From assembly GCF_009363535.1 (NCBI RefSeq), contig NZ_CP045369.1:2181001-2245000 (forward strand): a stretch of 64,000 bases of DNA, given 5' to 3'. Of this stretch, positions 18,769-27,757 are shown in pieces. This DNA comes from Microbulbifer sp. THAF38. GTDB taxonomy: Bacteria > Pseudomonadota > Gammaproteobacteria > Pseudomonadales > Cellvibrionaceae. The stretch's first letter is position 1, and the number at the start of each line of letters is the position of its first letter. The notes below the pieces were generated by a model, which saw nothing but the letters and a program-made list of their open reading frames with translations, ran no database searches and was not told where the DNA came from. Made by a program: the position numbers and the translations under genes.

Positions 18769-18840
18769 ATATACTCATTAATAGCGATAACGCCTTATGA
18801 CGCTTGTGTGGTCAATTCATGATTTTGAGTGGTAGTAGCA

Positions 18841-19398
18841 ATGGCTGTAACAAGGACCTGTATTTGTTTTGTCGTACTTCTCATTTCATTGCCCCTTGCG
18901 GCAGAAGAAAACATCCCCGCCACGGAATCCTACGGTCCTCTCACAAAAATGACCAACTTATGGCTCCGAGGTGAAATTAGTAAAAGGCAGATTCGAGAAC
19001 TGGCGTTGAGGGGGCGATATGTGAATAGCTCAGACAATGATATTGCTCACGTATCCTTTTTCTTGGATGAGATGCAGGTTGTTGCTCGTGGATCATCGGT
19101 GTCCGGGCGCTCTGCCCAAATCAATATCCAGGTCAATGAGTCCAAGTTTGACCTGGATTATGACCTTGTCTCCATGCACCTCTTAATTAACGGGCATGGC
19201 AGTGGGCTATCGAATGAGCAAAAGTTTCTTCTGATTGTGATGAGTTATCGATTGGCAGCTGAGGGTTGGAGCAAATCTTTGGGAATAGACCAAATGGAGA
19301 AGAGCCTGATCTATAACACTCTAAATTACCTCTCCGAAATGCCGACAGACTATAAGATGTGGGTGATGGCTAAGGAGATTAAATATCCCTTACATTAA
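18841..19398 (+). CDS. exported protein of unknown function
   Basis: 185 residues from ATG 18841; GTG 18829 would add four residues, but the ATG leads directly into the signal peptide MAVTRTCICFVVLLISLPLAA. The mature protein is about 160 residues, alpha/beta in appearance, with no cysteines after the signal and no recognised motif. It lies just after the 302-residue exported protein in the same direction, suggesting joint expression. No function is proposed. Confidence 0.6.
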   Translation: MAVTRTCICFVVLLISLPLAAEENIPATESYGPLTKMTNLWLRGEISKRQIRELALRGRYVNSSDNDIAHVSFFLDEMQVVARGSSVSGRSAQINIQVNESKFDLDYDLVSMHLLINGHGSGLSNEQKFLLIVMSYRLAAEGWSKSLGIDQMEKSLIYNTLNYLSEMPTDYKMWVMAKEIKYPLH

Positions 19399-19513
19399 TA
19401 ATATAAACAGTCAAATTTAAGTCTGAGGTGATAATCTAATCGTTTATAAATAAGGCTCTAGTACAGTGGCAGTCAGTGCCTACTTTCTTCATTTATAGTA
19501 ATGCCTGGCTGGC

Positions 19514-20674
19514 TCATTCTCTCCAAATTACAGCGGGAACTTTATTGGTTCGTGTAACCCTCTGTAGTTTTTGTACCCGTTTTACCAGAAATGAGTTGGG
19601 GTATTGATGGACCACTGAAGCTAAATTGTGAATGCCGTTTAATATTTGTTTACTTACCTGCTGCGGTTCTGCGGCGCCAGTGAAAGTAATGGTAAAGACA
19701 CTGGCCTCCCTGATAGCTGTCTCTTTTTTGCTTCGTGTGAGAAGCAGCTGGACCTCCTCAACACCAGGGACCTGTTCTGCGAGTCTGATCACTTGACCGG
19801 TACTGATCAGTGCACTCAGTAAGCTGACGGAGTCATCTGCACGCCCTTCAATAATAAGTGCGTCGCTGCGGCCGCAGCGGCAATGGCTCTTTTCGATTTT
19901 ATCGCCCAGGCGGTAACGAATTAGCGGTACCGTCCAACCATCGCCGATGCGGGTCAACAAGGCACCGTGATCATTGGGTTCGATCAATTGATCCGGGAGC
20001 AGATGGTAGGTATCCCGATCACACTCTGGCCCATTGACGGCAATACTGTTGGTTTCCACCGATCCGTAATCACACCAGAACCCGGCGTTGGGGAAGGCAC
20101 TACGCACTGCTTTAAACTTGCTCTCGGTCCAGGGTTCTGCCATCCAGATAATGGTATTGATAGCCAGTTTGCCTTTGGCATCCATTAATCCCTGGGCAAA
20201 GTCAGCTAATCCTGTTGGCGCTCCTGCAAGGGCATTGATCCCAATTTCATCAAATGTCTCTATCCATGCACTCACTTCTTCCGGGGTAAATGGGCCTGCG
20301 GGCACAGAGATGGCTTTACTCTTTTCACAGAGGGTTTGGATAAAGTAGTGGGCACCCCATAAACGGCCCGGATTGAAAAGGTTGAGAAGTACACTACCAG
20401 GCCCCAGCGGTTTCCATTGTTGGAGTAGCCTTCCCATTGCCTGGTGAAAGGGCGTATAAGCGAGCTTTGGTTTTCCCGTGGTACCACCACTGGAATTTAA
20501 GATAGCGCCGTTTGTATTTGCTATGGCCTTAGTGATGCGCAAGATCTCCTCGGGCCCACTGATTGGGAGGTCTTCAATCCTAGTGGCGTTGGTGGGCACG
20601 CTTAGGCCGCCGTGTTCAGATAGTGATTTGGCATGGCAAAGCAACTGATCCCAATTTAGGTGTCCAATAGCCAT
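19514..20674 (-). CDS. PaaK-like adenylate-forming enzyme
   Basis: 386-residue ANL-superfamily enzyme that should activate a carboxylic acid as an acyl-adenylate. The phosphate-binding loop is SSGGTTGKPK near residues 61-70; the adenine/acid-binding region is around WCDYGSVETN; the later RYRLGDKIE and CGRSDALIIEGRADD resemble the hinge of phenylacetate-CoA ligase and coenzyme F390 synthetase. A CxCG zinc-like pair (CRCG) precedes the hinge. It lacks the extra N-terminal domain of long acyl-CoA synthetases. It is a stand-alone gene; whether it makes a CoA thioester or only an adenylate is open. The nearby methyltransferase, CoA transferase and amidase may belong to the same metabolism. Confidence 0.75.
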   Translation of the reverse strand: MAIGHLNWDQLLCHAKSLSEHGGLSVPTNATRIEDLPISGPEEILRITKAIANTNGAILNSSGGTTGKPKLAYTPFHQAMGRLLQQWKPLGPGSVLLNLFNPGRLWGAHYFIQTLCEKSKAISVPAGPFTPEEVSAWIETFDEIGINALAGAPTGLADFAQGLMDAKGKLAINTIIWMAEPWTESKFKAVRSAFPNAGFWCDYGSVETNSIAVNGPECDRDTYHLLPDQLIEPNDHGALLTRIGDGWTVPLIRYRLGDKIEKSHCRCGRSDALIIEGRADDSVSLLSALISTGQVIRLAEQVPGVEEVQLLLTRSKKETAIREASVFTITFTGAAEPQQVSKQILNGIHNLASVVHQYPNSFLVKRVQKLQRVTRTNKVPAVIWRE

Positions 20675-20873
20675 AGAGATCCCCAGCTTTCCGCTTTCCT
20701 TTACGCGTTCTTAGCTATTCATATTAGAAGTAACTTGTGTGGTTAAATTGATGAGTAAAGCTGGATTAAAAATGGGCTAGAAGCCTAGATTTGAAATAAG
20801 CTGATAGATTAGCTCGATATTGGGTCGCATCAAGCGACTGAGACAGATTTGCTAAAGTCCCTCAACTAAACTG

Positions 20874-22379
20874 TTGCCCAGAAATGGGATGACAGGAACC
20901 ACCTTGGCTTATTGGCGAAAGGGCTCGGTAGAGCACTCAATCCTCGCCTTAACACTGGCGTTGGCAGCCTGCTCACCACTGCCCGTAGAGTTAGCGCGAG
21001 ACCAGGTTGTCCAGCAGGTGCAACTGCGGGGTCTGCCGGCGCAGATCGTCATCCCGGAGCTTGTGCCCACATTGGTGGCTGAACTCAGTGCCACACCCCT
21101 CAACGCCGATAGGGCCATGCAGATCGCATTGATCAATAACCCTGAACTGCGCGGCTATTATGCTCAACTCAATATTGCCGCCGCTGAGATATACCGGGCC
21201 GGACGCATCAGTAACCCGATATTTTCCGCTTCATTATTATCAGGCGAACAGACCCAGAATACCTACGGCCTAATGGCTTCCCTTTCCGACCTGATCACAC
21301 TCCCCACACGTAAACGCCTAGCTGCGATGGAGTTTGCGACGGTCCAGCAAGAAGTCGGTGCGGAACTGTTACACCTTGCCGCTCGTGCGGAGGGAGCCTT
21401 TTACCGCTGTATCGCTGCTCAACAAGTCTCCGTTATGCGTGGGCAAATCGCTAAAGCTGCGGATCTCTCCTGGCAACTGGCCCGCCGTTACTTTGAAGCC
21501 GGGAATCTGACACCCCGGGATCTGGCATTAGCAGAGGCAGCGGCTGCAGAGGCACAGATTGTTGCGTTACAGGGTGAAGAAACGGCTTTTGCCGCACGTA
21601 CCGAGTTGGCAACAATTCTAGGACTGTCAGTGGATGGTATCTGGGATGTGCATCCGCAGCTGTCTTTACCGGTACTCCATGAAGACAGCCTGCAAGAGCT
21701 TTTGCTTCTTGCACGAGAGAGCCGTCTCGACTTGGCGGCAGCCATAGCGCGCACAGAGAGGCTGGCAGAGGATCTTCACTACAATGATTGGCGGCGTTGG
21801 CTGGGAGAGCTGAATTTTGGTATTGGTCGCGAGCGAGAGGACGACGGTGCCAATCTAACCGGGCCGTTATTGGATTGGGAGATTCCGATTTTTACCCAAC
21901 ATGAAGATCGCTTGCTTGAGCTGGATGCTGAGTTACAGGCATCTATAGGTTTGGTGGCGCGCCTGCTGTTGGAAAGTGACAATGGCGTACGTCTTGCTTT
22001 CGCTAAAACGCAAAGTGCCAGGGCAAGAGTTGCTGTGTTTAGATCCCGTTTAATTCCGGCACGAATGGAAGCGGTTACACAGGCGCAACTGGAAGAAAAT
22101 TACATGCTGATCGGCACTTTTGAGCTGCTACTCAGTAAGCAACGGGAGTATGACGCCTACCAGGGCTACCTTGAGGCGTTGGGAGACTATTGGGTAGCGC
22201 GCGCCTCACTGGCGGAAGCTGTGGGTCGGCGCCTGCCGAGCAGTAATCAAGTCTCTGCAGGGAAGGTAGATGTAGAGGCCTTTATAAGCCCAAGGTCGAC
22301 CTGGAAGCATGGGGAGCACGGGAAAGATTCACAGGAGGCTCCTGCAGATGGGCACAAACATCACGGTATGGCGCCATGA
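20874..22379 (+). CDS. TolC-family outer-membrane factor of the copper system
   Basis: About 500-residue outer-membrane channel subunit. TTG 20874 is the longest start; ATG 20889 is more likely, since it leads into a lipoprotein-type signal ending LALAAC. Two TolC repeats follow, with NPELRGYYAQLNIAAAEI near residue 85 and ARVAVFRSRLIPARMEAVTQAQ near 390. The C-terminus is His-rich (HGEHGKDS, HKHHGM), suiting metal handling. It is 12 bases before the multicopper oxidase gene on the same strand and 3.9 kb from cusAB on the other, and probably supplies the channel for that pump. GTCGC/GCGAC form a small inverted repeat at 20824-20838 in its upstream region. Confidence 0.85.
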   Translation: MPRNGMTGTTLAYWRKGSVEHSILALTLALAACSPLPVELARDQVVQQVQLRGLPAQIVIPELVPTLVAELSATPLNADRAMQIALINNPELRGYYAQLNIAAAEIYRAGRISNPIFSASLLSGEQTQNTYGLMASLSDLITLPTRKRLAAMEFATVQQEVGAELLHLAARAEGAFYRCIAAQQVSVMRGQIAKAADLSWQLARRYFEAGNLTPRDLALAEAAAAEAQIVALQGEETAFAARTELATILGLSVDGIWDVHPQLSLPVLHEDSLQELLLLARESRLDLAAAIARTERLAEDLHYNDWRRWLGELNFGIGREREDDGANLTGPLLDWEIPIFTQHEDRLLELDAELQASIGLVARLLLESDNGVRLAFAKTQSARARVAVFRSRLIPARMEAVTQAQLEENYMLIGTFELLLSKQREYDAYQGYLEALGDYWVARASLAEAVGRRLPSSNQVSAGKVDVEAFISPRSTWKHGEHGKDSQEAPADGHKHHGMAP

Positions 22380-22391
22380 GGGGAGTCACGG

Positions 22392-23696
22392 ATGATTTCA
22401 CGGCGTAGATTCTTGCAGGCTGGAAGCCTGGGGTCACTGGGTGCTGCGCTGGACGCGCGGGCAGTAGCAGGGAAGGAGGCCCAATCACCTAATGCATCGT
22501 CAGAGGGCGACAAAACTTCCAGCTATGTTCCGACTCGAACACTGAATGGCTGGACACTTCCCTATAGGTTAAAAGGGGACGTTAAGGAATTCCACTTGGT
22601 AGCAGAAGAGGTGGAACATGAGTTTGCCCCCGGCACCCGTGTCAAATGTTGGGGGTATAACGGGACCACCCCCGGTCCAACGATTGAGGCCGTGGAAGGG
22701 GATCGGGTGCGCATACTGGTGACTAACCGCCTCAAGGAGCATACCACGGTACATTGGCACGGCATTATCCTACCGAGTGGCATGGATGGAGTCGGGGGTG
22801 TATCCCAGCCACATATTCAGCCCGGCGAGACTTTCGCCTACGAATTTACCCTTAACCAACAAGGTACTCACATGTACCACCCTCATGCGGATGAGATGGT
22901 ACAGATGGCGGAAGGTATGATGGGGATGTTTATTATTCATCCCCGAGAGCCAGAGATTGAACCAGTAGACCGTGATTACAGTTTCTTATTACATAACTGG
23001 GCGGTACATCCGGGCACCTATAGACCGGACCCATCGGTGATGGTGGACTTTGATCTCTGGACGATCAACAGCAAAGTATTTCCGGCAATTGATCCTTTGG
23101 TTGCCCGTACCGGTGAGCGGGTACGTGTGCGCATGGGGAATCTGTCTATGTGGAATCATCCCATGCATATGCATGGAGTGCAGTTCTACGTTACCGGTTC
23201 CGATGGAAGCCGTTGGCCCCGTTCCCAGTGGCGGCAGGAAGCTACGGAGATTGTCGCCGTGGGCCAGACCCGCGATATAGAGTTTATTGCCGTGCCCGGC
23301 GACTGGGCCTTCCACTGTCATATGGCCCACCACACCATGAATGCGATGGGGCACAATATTCCCAATCCGATGGGGGTGGATCAAAGCGGCGTAGCGACTG
23401 AAATTCAAGAGATGCTGCCGGGCTTCATGCCTATGGGGCGCTATGGTATGGCCGAGCACCAGGTCCATGTAGAGGAGGGGCACCTCCCAGGGCCGCGCAA
23501 TACAATGCCGATGCTCGTGGGTAAAGGCCCCTACGGCAATATCGAGATGGGCGGCATGTTTACCCTGGTGAAAGTACGCGATGATTTGGCACCAGGAGAT
23601 TATCGAGATCCCGGCTGGTACAAAGCGCCTCCAGGCACAGTGGCCTGGCTTGTCAGCAGCGATCCCAACTACGGTGAACCGCCACGGCATTCTTAG
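22392..23696 (+). CDS. Tat-exported multicopper oxidase
   Basis: 434-residue copper oxidase that probably oxidises Cu(I) to the less toxic Cu(II) in the periplasm. It has a twin-arginine signal (RRRFLQAG at 4-11) and the four copper motifs: HWHG at 121-124, H160 with HPH at 163-165, HPMHMHG from 256, and the type-1/trinuclear HCHMAHH at 308-314 containing Cys309. Two cupredoxin domains are clear and the protein is shorter than CueO. It lies in an operon with the TolC-family gene. Met/His-rich stretches (GRYGMAEHQVHVEEGH) after the last motif may bind extra copper. Confidence 0.92.
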   Translation: MISRRRFLQAGSLGSLGAALDARAVAGKEAQSPNASSEGDKTSSYVPTRTLNGWTLPYRLKGDVKEFHLVAEEVEHEFAPGTRVKCWGYNGTTPGPTIEAVEGDRVRILVTNRLKEHTTVHWHGIILPSGMDGVGGVSQPHIQPGETFAYEFTLNQQGTHMYHPHADEMVQMAEGMMGMFIIHPREPEIEPVDRDYSFLLHNWAVHPGTYRPDPSVMVDFDLWTINSKVFPAIDPLVARTGERVRVRMGNLSMWNHPMHMHGVQFYVTGSDGSRWPRSQWRQEATEIVAVGQTRDIEFIAVPGDWAFHCHMAHHTMNAMGHNIPNPMGVDQSGVATEIQEMLPGFMPMGRYGMAEHQVHVEEGHLPGPRNTMPMLVGKGPYGNIEMGGMFTLVKVRDDLAPGDYRDPGWYKAPPGTVAWLVSSDPNYGEPPRHS

Positions 23697-23723
23697 GGGC
23701 TATCGAAGTTAATTGAAATACAG

Positions 23724-24746
23724 TCAGGCTTTTTGGGCCGATACCACAGAAAAATAGCCAAGCGCTTTGTGGCATAGAGGGTTTTTAAAACCCGTTATAG
23801 TGAGGAGTTGGACTAGCTGTTGCTCTGAAAACAACTGCGAGCCATGATTCATAAAAAGGTGGAAGCTAAACAGGCTTGGGGTCAGCTGGCTCTCGTCTAA
23901 GAGCATGTCATGGATAAAGATATGGCCTCCTTTAGGTAACAAAGAGAAAGCTTTGCTTAGCAGGTTTTCACAGGTCGCTTCCTGCCAATCGTGCAGTACA
24001 TTGCTAAAGCAAATACCATCAAAACCTGTGGGCCAATTGGCACTGAACAGGTCTCCCTTCACTACGGTTATCTGCTCTTTTTTGTTGAATTTTTCAACAT
24101 ACTCTTTCGCTGTCTCACAGACAGGCCCCAGATCAAAGAGCAGGGCATTGCGATCTGGATAGGCATCGCAAAAGGCCAGCGCTATGGTTCCAGAGCCGGC
24201 ACCGGCATCCAGTAAGGTGTTAACGCTTTTGAAAGTACCGTTTGAAGCTGCCTTAACTGCGGAGGCGAAACCTTGCGAATGCATTAAACGGGTAAAGGCT
24301 GCAGCAGACTCATTATCCATTTCGTCATTCTGCCACATATCTGTTACCGAGCGACCTTTGCACTCAAGTTCATACTCACATTTCAGGCTGGTTAAAATCT
24401 TTTTGTCCAGGTGGTTGATATCGTAGATGGAAAAGGGGTCGAGAAGGACTTCACCCCAATAATAGGGACTGGTCTTATCAAGATAATTTTTTGCAAGTTT
24501 AGTGTTCTTTAATTGGTTATTTTCAATACTGATGTAACCCAAATGATTCAGTATCAAAAGGTAGTGATTAATGCCTTTGTGGCTGAGTTGTAATTTTCGG
24601 GCTAACTTTTCACTGGTATTGCAGCCTTCTTCAATTAACCCACAAATATTGAGCTGGGCCGCGACCATCAGGCAGGCGAAGGTGTAATTGCCCATTAGGC
24701 GGTCCCACAGGGGGGCGTCAGAAATAGTGGGGGGTTGTATCTGCAT
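23724..24746 (-). CDS. SAM-dependent O-methyltransferase (COMT-like)
   Basis: 340-residue class I methyltransferase of the Methyltransf_2/acetylserotonin-OMT type. An N-terminal winged-helix dimerisation domain (about 10-100, with TSEKLARKLQLS) is followed by the SAM-binding core: LLDAGAGSGTIAL near 178-190, LFDLGPV, and SNVLHDW, which contains the His used as catalytic base. It ends 28 bases after the CoA-transferase gene begins its downstream side, on the same strand, so the two are probably co-transcribed. The enzyme may methylate a small aromatic or hydroxy metabolite. Substrate unknown. Confidence 0.85.
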   Translation of the reverse strand: MQIQPPTISDAPLWDRLMGNYTFACLMVAAQLNICGLIEEGCNTSEKLARKLQLSHKGINHYLLILNHLGYISIENNQLKNTKLAKNYLDKTSPYYWGEVLLDPFSIYDINHLDKKILTSLKCEYELECKGRSVTDMWQNDEMDNESAAAFTRLMHSQGFASAVKAASNGTFKSVNTLLDAGAGSGTIALAFCDAYPDRNALLFDLGPVCETAKEYVEKFNKKEQITVVKGDLFSANWPTGFDGICFSNVLHDWQEATCENLLSKAFSLLPKGGHIFIHDMLLDESQLTPSLFSFHLFMNHGSQLFSEQQLVQLLTITGFKNPLCHKALGYFSVVSAQKA

Positions 24747-24773
24747 GGAACTCTTTCCCTTTGCCTAATAGCT

Positions 24774-26069
24774 CTAGTAGTGGATCACCCCGGACTGATA
24801 AAGCTCCTCTACCTCCTTGTCGGTGAGGCCAATACCAAACAGAATTTCACGAGTGTTTTCCCCATAAAGGGGCGCTTGCTGAAATTTCAACGGTGGAGTG
24901 TCGCCAATAGAGAAGGGGGTATTTAAGAATTTGATGGACTTGCGGCTCTTGCTACGTGTATAGGGAACGGAAACTATTTTGTTATTCTTGCGTACATAGG
25001 GGTTGTTTAAAGCTTGGGGGATATCGTAGACAGGTGCACAGGGAACCCTGCCCTCCATTTGCTCAGCCCATTGAGCACAGGTTTTCTTTTTGAAGATAGA
25101 ATCAAGGGCTTTTGTTAACTCTTCCCTATGTCGCATTCTGTCCTCATTCGTAGAAAAACGATCATCTTTCTTGAGGGATTCATCGCCTAATTCCGAACAA
25201 AGTATTTCCCAGAATTTTTGAGTCAGGCAGGCAACATAAAACCATCCATCAGCAGTTTTCACTAATTGGGAGGGCGCCTGTGACGCGTGAGCGGAGCGAG
25301 GTTGCTTTTTGGGTACTATCCCCTCATTGAGGAACCATAAGCCTTGATAGCAGAGGCAGTTCAGGGCAATGTCAAAGAGATTAGTATCAAAATCTCCGCC
25401 TTTACCAGTGATTTCGGTACGTAACAGGCCTGAAACGGTGCATAGAGCTGAATAGACGCTGCCCAGCAAATCGACCACTGAGACTCCGACTTTAGTGGGA
25501 ATGGATCCTGGATCTCCGGTAACTGACATCCATCCTGTCTCGGCCTGCATCAGGAAGTCATAGCCAGGCCAGCTCTTTCTATTGTTATCTCGGCCATATC
25601 CAGAGAGATGAGTGCAAACGATTCTAGGATTGACTGTTTTCAGTTCCGTATAAATAACACCCAGCGCTTCAGGTAATGAACCTCGAAAATTATCAATAAC
25701 GGCATCCGCGTTTTTAACAAGCTCATGAAAGACTTTTTTACCTTCTGGAGTGCGTATATCCAGTGCCAGGCTTTTCTTATTGTGAAGAGTTGTTTCGGCG
25801 CTTTCATTATCTGCATGATTTTCATCAAAAAATAATGCGCCCATCCTTCTTAATGGATTACCGTTTTGTTTGGGATCTTCAATATTGATCACCTCTGCGC
25901 CTAACATGGCTAACAGTGTGCCATGAAAGGAACCTGCGCCCCAGGTTTCAAATGAAAGGATACGTTTATTTTGAAGAGGTAGCATTGTGAAGGGGTCGCT
26001 TAGTGATTTGTTATATCTAACAATAGTCTGGCTAAAATTTTCTATAAGTTTGTTTCGCTTAGGTAGCAT
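24774..26069 (-). CDS. CaiB/BaiF family CoA transferase
   Basis: Family III CoA transferase, up to 431 residues. The internal Met at residue 29 is a plausible start because the family sequence begins right after it (LPLQNKRILSFETWGAG). Features: AEVINIEDP, the LDIRTPEGKKVFHELVKNADAVIDNFRGS block, the GYDFLMQAETG segment containing the catalytic Asp, and the C-terminal PLYGENTREIL. It moves CoA between carboxylic acids. It is upstream of the methyltransferase and divergent from the amidase, with a GCCAATT/AATTGGC inverted repeat between them. This suggests a small carboxylate-activating pathway (inference). Confidence 0.88.
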   Translation of the reverse strand: MLPKRNKLIENFSQTIVRYNKSLSDPFTMLPLQNKRILSFETWGAGSFHGTLLAMLGAEVINIEDPKQNGNPLRRMGALFFDENHADNESAETTLHNKKSLALDIRTPEGKKVFHELVKNADAVIDNFRGSLPEALGVIYTELKTVNPRIVCTHLSGYGRDNNRKSWPGYDFLMQAETGWMSVTGDPGSIPTKVGVSVVDLLGSVYSALCTVSGLLRTEITGKGGDFDTNLFDIALNCLCYQGLWFLNEGIVPKKQPRSAHASQAPSQLVKTADGWFYVACLTQKFWEILCSELGDESLKKDDRFSTNEDRMRHREELTKALDSIFKKKTCAQWAEQMEGRVPCAPVYDIPQALNNPYVRKNNKIVSVPYTRSKSRKSIKFLNTPFSIGDTPPLKFQQAPLYGENTREILFGIGLTDKEVEELYQSGVIHY

Positions 26070-26091
26070 ATGATTTGTGAATGTTTAAATA

Positions 26092-26107
26092 GCCAATTTT
26101 AATTGGC
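26092..26107. promoter_or_regulatory. inverted repeat between divergent CoA transferase and amidase
   Basis: GCCAATT and AATTGGC are perfect 7-base arms separated by TT, in the 141-base space between two divergent genes. It is a candidate operator for a dimeric regulator; no regulator gene is adjacent. Confidence 0.4.
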
Positions 26108-26210
26108 ACTACATTGATGAATGTGGGTGTTGAAAATACATTGGCGATAAGTGTAGAAAGAACGGGCCGTCAGTACACATGGTGAGCATGCCTCACGCCG
26201 GAAGATATAA

Positions 26211-27596
26211 ATGACACAATCTATTTTACAACTTGCCGAAAAAATCCGTGCTGGTGAGTTGACGTCAACTACATTGATTGAAGAGTCTTTGGATAAAGCT
26301 CGCGCCGATGAGAACCTCAATGCTTTTATTAGCTTAGATAAAGAAAAAGCATTAGCTGCAGCACAGCATATCGATAGGTTGGTGGCTGAAGGAGCACCTT
26401 TAGGGCCACTCAGCGGCATTCCTTTGGCAATCAAAGACAATATCAATGTGAAAGGCATGCATACAACGGCTGGTACACCCGGTATAGACTTCATTGCCAG
26501 CCACTCAGCGCCTGTTGTCCGTTCTTTAATCGATGCGAATGCCATTATAGTGGGCAAGGCAAATATGCATGAGTTGGCATTTGGTGTGACTTCAAATAAT
26601 GCGGCTTTTGGTGCAGTAAGGAACCCTATGGGTTTAACCTGCTTTCCAGGTGGTTCTTCGGGAGGCACTGCAGCTGCGATTGCTGCCGGTATAGTACCTG
26701 CTGGGCTAGGTACGGACACGGCAGGTTCCGTAAGATTGCCCGCAGCACTGACGGGTATTGTTGGCTTTCGCCCCACCACAAACGCTTTAAGTCAGGCTGG
26801 CATTGTCCCTTCGGTTCCAACATTCGACGTTGTAGGCCCCATGGCGCGAACTGTAGAAGATGTGACCTATCTATTTGCAATAATGAACAAAACCTCTTTG
26901 CCTAACCGAAAAGAGCTTAAGGGTTTACACTTTGGCGTTGCCTATCCCCACTCAGCTGACCTTTCTCCCCGAGTGAAGTCCGCTTTCCAATTAGCCCAGG
27001 AGCGATTGAAAAAAGCAGGCTTGACATTAACGAAGTTAGATTTGACAGAGTTAGTAGACTCTGCCTTCGACATAGGCTACCCAATCGCTTATCACCAAAT
27101 GAAGTCGGCAATGATCACTTTTTTACAGAAATACCAACCTGATACTACCCTTGAGCAGTTAATTGACAGTATCGCCAGTGCAGATGTGAAAGAGATATAC
27201 CAGGAATCGGTGATTGGGCGCAGTGCACCAACAGATGAGCAATATAAATACGCTTTGAGTAAACTGCCGAAAGTACAGCAGAAATATCTTGATGCTATAA
27301 AACGCAAAGGCGTTGATGCGATAATTTTCCCTACGGCATCCATTGAGGCTCAGCCAATTGCGACCTCATCGCTGTCGATCAATATTAATGGGGTGTCAGT
27401 ACCAACGCTGCAAGTGTATGAGCGAAATATTGCAGCAACGTCCGTCTGGGGTGCTCCGGGTCTTAGCATTCCCTTGGAGAGCACAACAACTGGTTTACCC
27501 ATAGGACTCGAACTTGATGGTCTGCCTGGTGAAGATTTAGATTTACTTGCTATTGGTATGGCAGTAGAGGATATTTGCTCTCCTAAAACCGTTTAG
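26211..27596 (+). CDS. amidase-signature family amidase
   Basis: 461-residue amidase of the GatA/indoleacetamide-hydrolase type. The catalytic triad is visible with correct spacing: Lys75 in AIKDNINVKG, cis-Ser149 in GGSSGGT and nucleophile Ser173 in GTDTAGSVRLPAAL. The last motif has Ala where GatA usually has Gly. No signal peptide, so cytoplasmic. It is not the GatA of the tRNA amidotransferase, since gatB and gatC are absent. It is divergent from a CoA transferase, and the amide substrate may feed an acid to that enzyme or to the PaaK-like ligase; this is inference. Confidence 0.88.
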   Translation: MTQSILQLAEKIRAGELTSTTLIEESLDKARADENLNAFISLDKEKALAAAQHIDRLVAEGAPLGPLSGIPLAIKDNINVKGMHTTAGTPGIDFIASHSAPVVRSLIDANAIIVGKANMHELAFGVTSNNAAFGAVRNPMGLTCFPGGSSGGTAAAIAAGIVPAGLGTDTAGSVRLPAALTGIVGFRPTTNALSQAGIVPSVPTFDVVGPMARTVEDVTYLFAIMNKTSLPNRKELKGLHFGVAYPHSADLSPRVKSAFQLAQERLKKAGLTLTKLDLTELVDSAFDIGYPIAYHQMKSAMITFLQKYQPDTTLEQLIDSIASADVKEIYQESVIGRSAPTDEQYKYALSKLPKVQQKYLDAIKRKGVDAIIFPTASIEAQPIATSSLSININGVSVPTLQVYERNIAATSVWGAPGLSIPLESTTTGLPIGLELDGLPGEDLDLLAIGMAVEDICSPKTV

Positions 27597-27757
27597 CTCC
27601 ATAGTTATTAAATATCTGGTCAAGTATCTATTGAGACATTTACCACTATAACTATGCCCCCCTGTACTCTTAATATTGATGGGCTGCAATCACTCTTAGA
27701 GTATATTGCAAGCCCACTTCTTAGAATGATGTGAACAAAAGTGATGAGAACAAAAAG

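Noticed and set aside
22989..23690. 233-codon minus-strand frame inside the multicopper oxidase gene
   Set aside because: The plus frame contains all copper motifs; the His-rich minus frame is a complement artefact.
26099..26779. 226-codon minus-strand frame over the amidase start
   Set aside because: Low-complexity Ala/Pro translation of the amidase coding strand; the amidase frame has the full catalytic triad.
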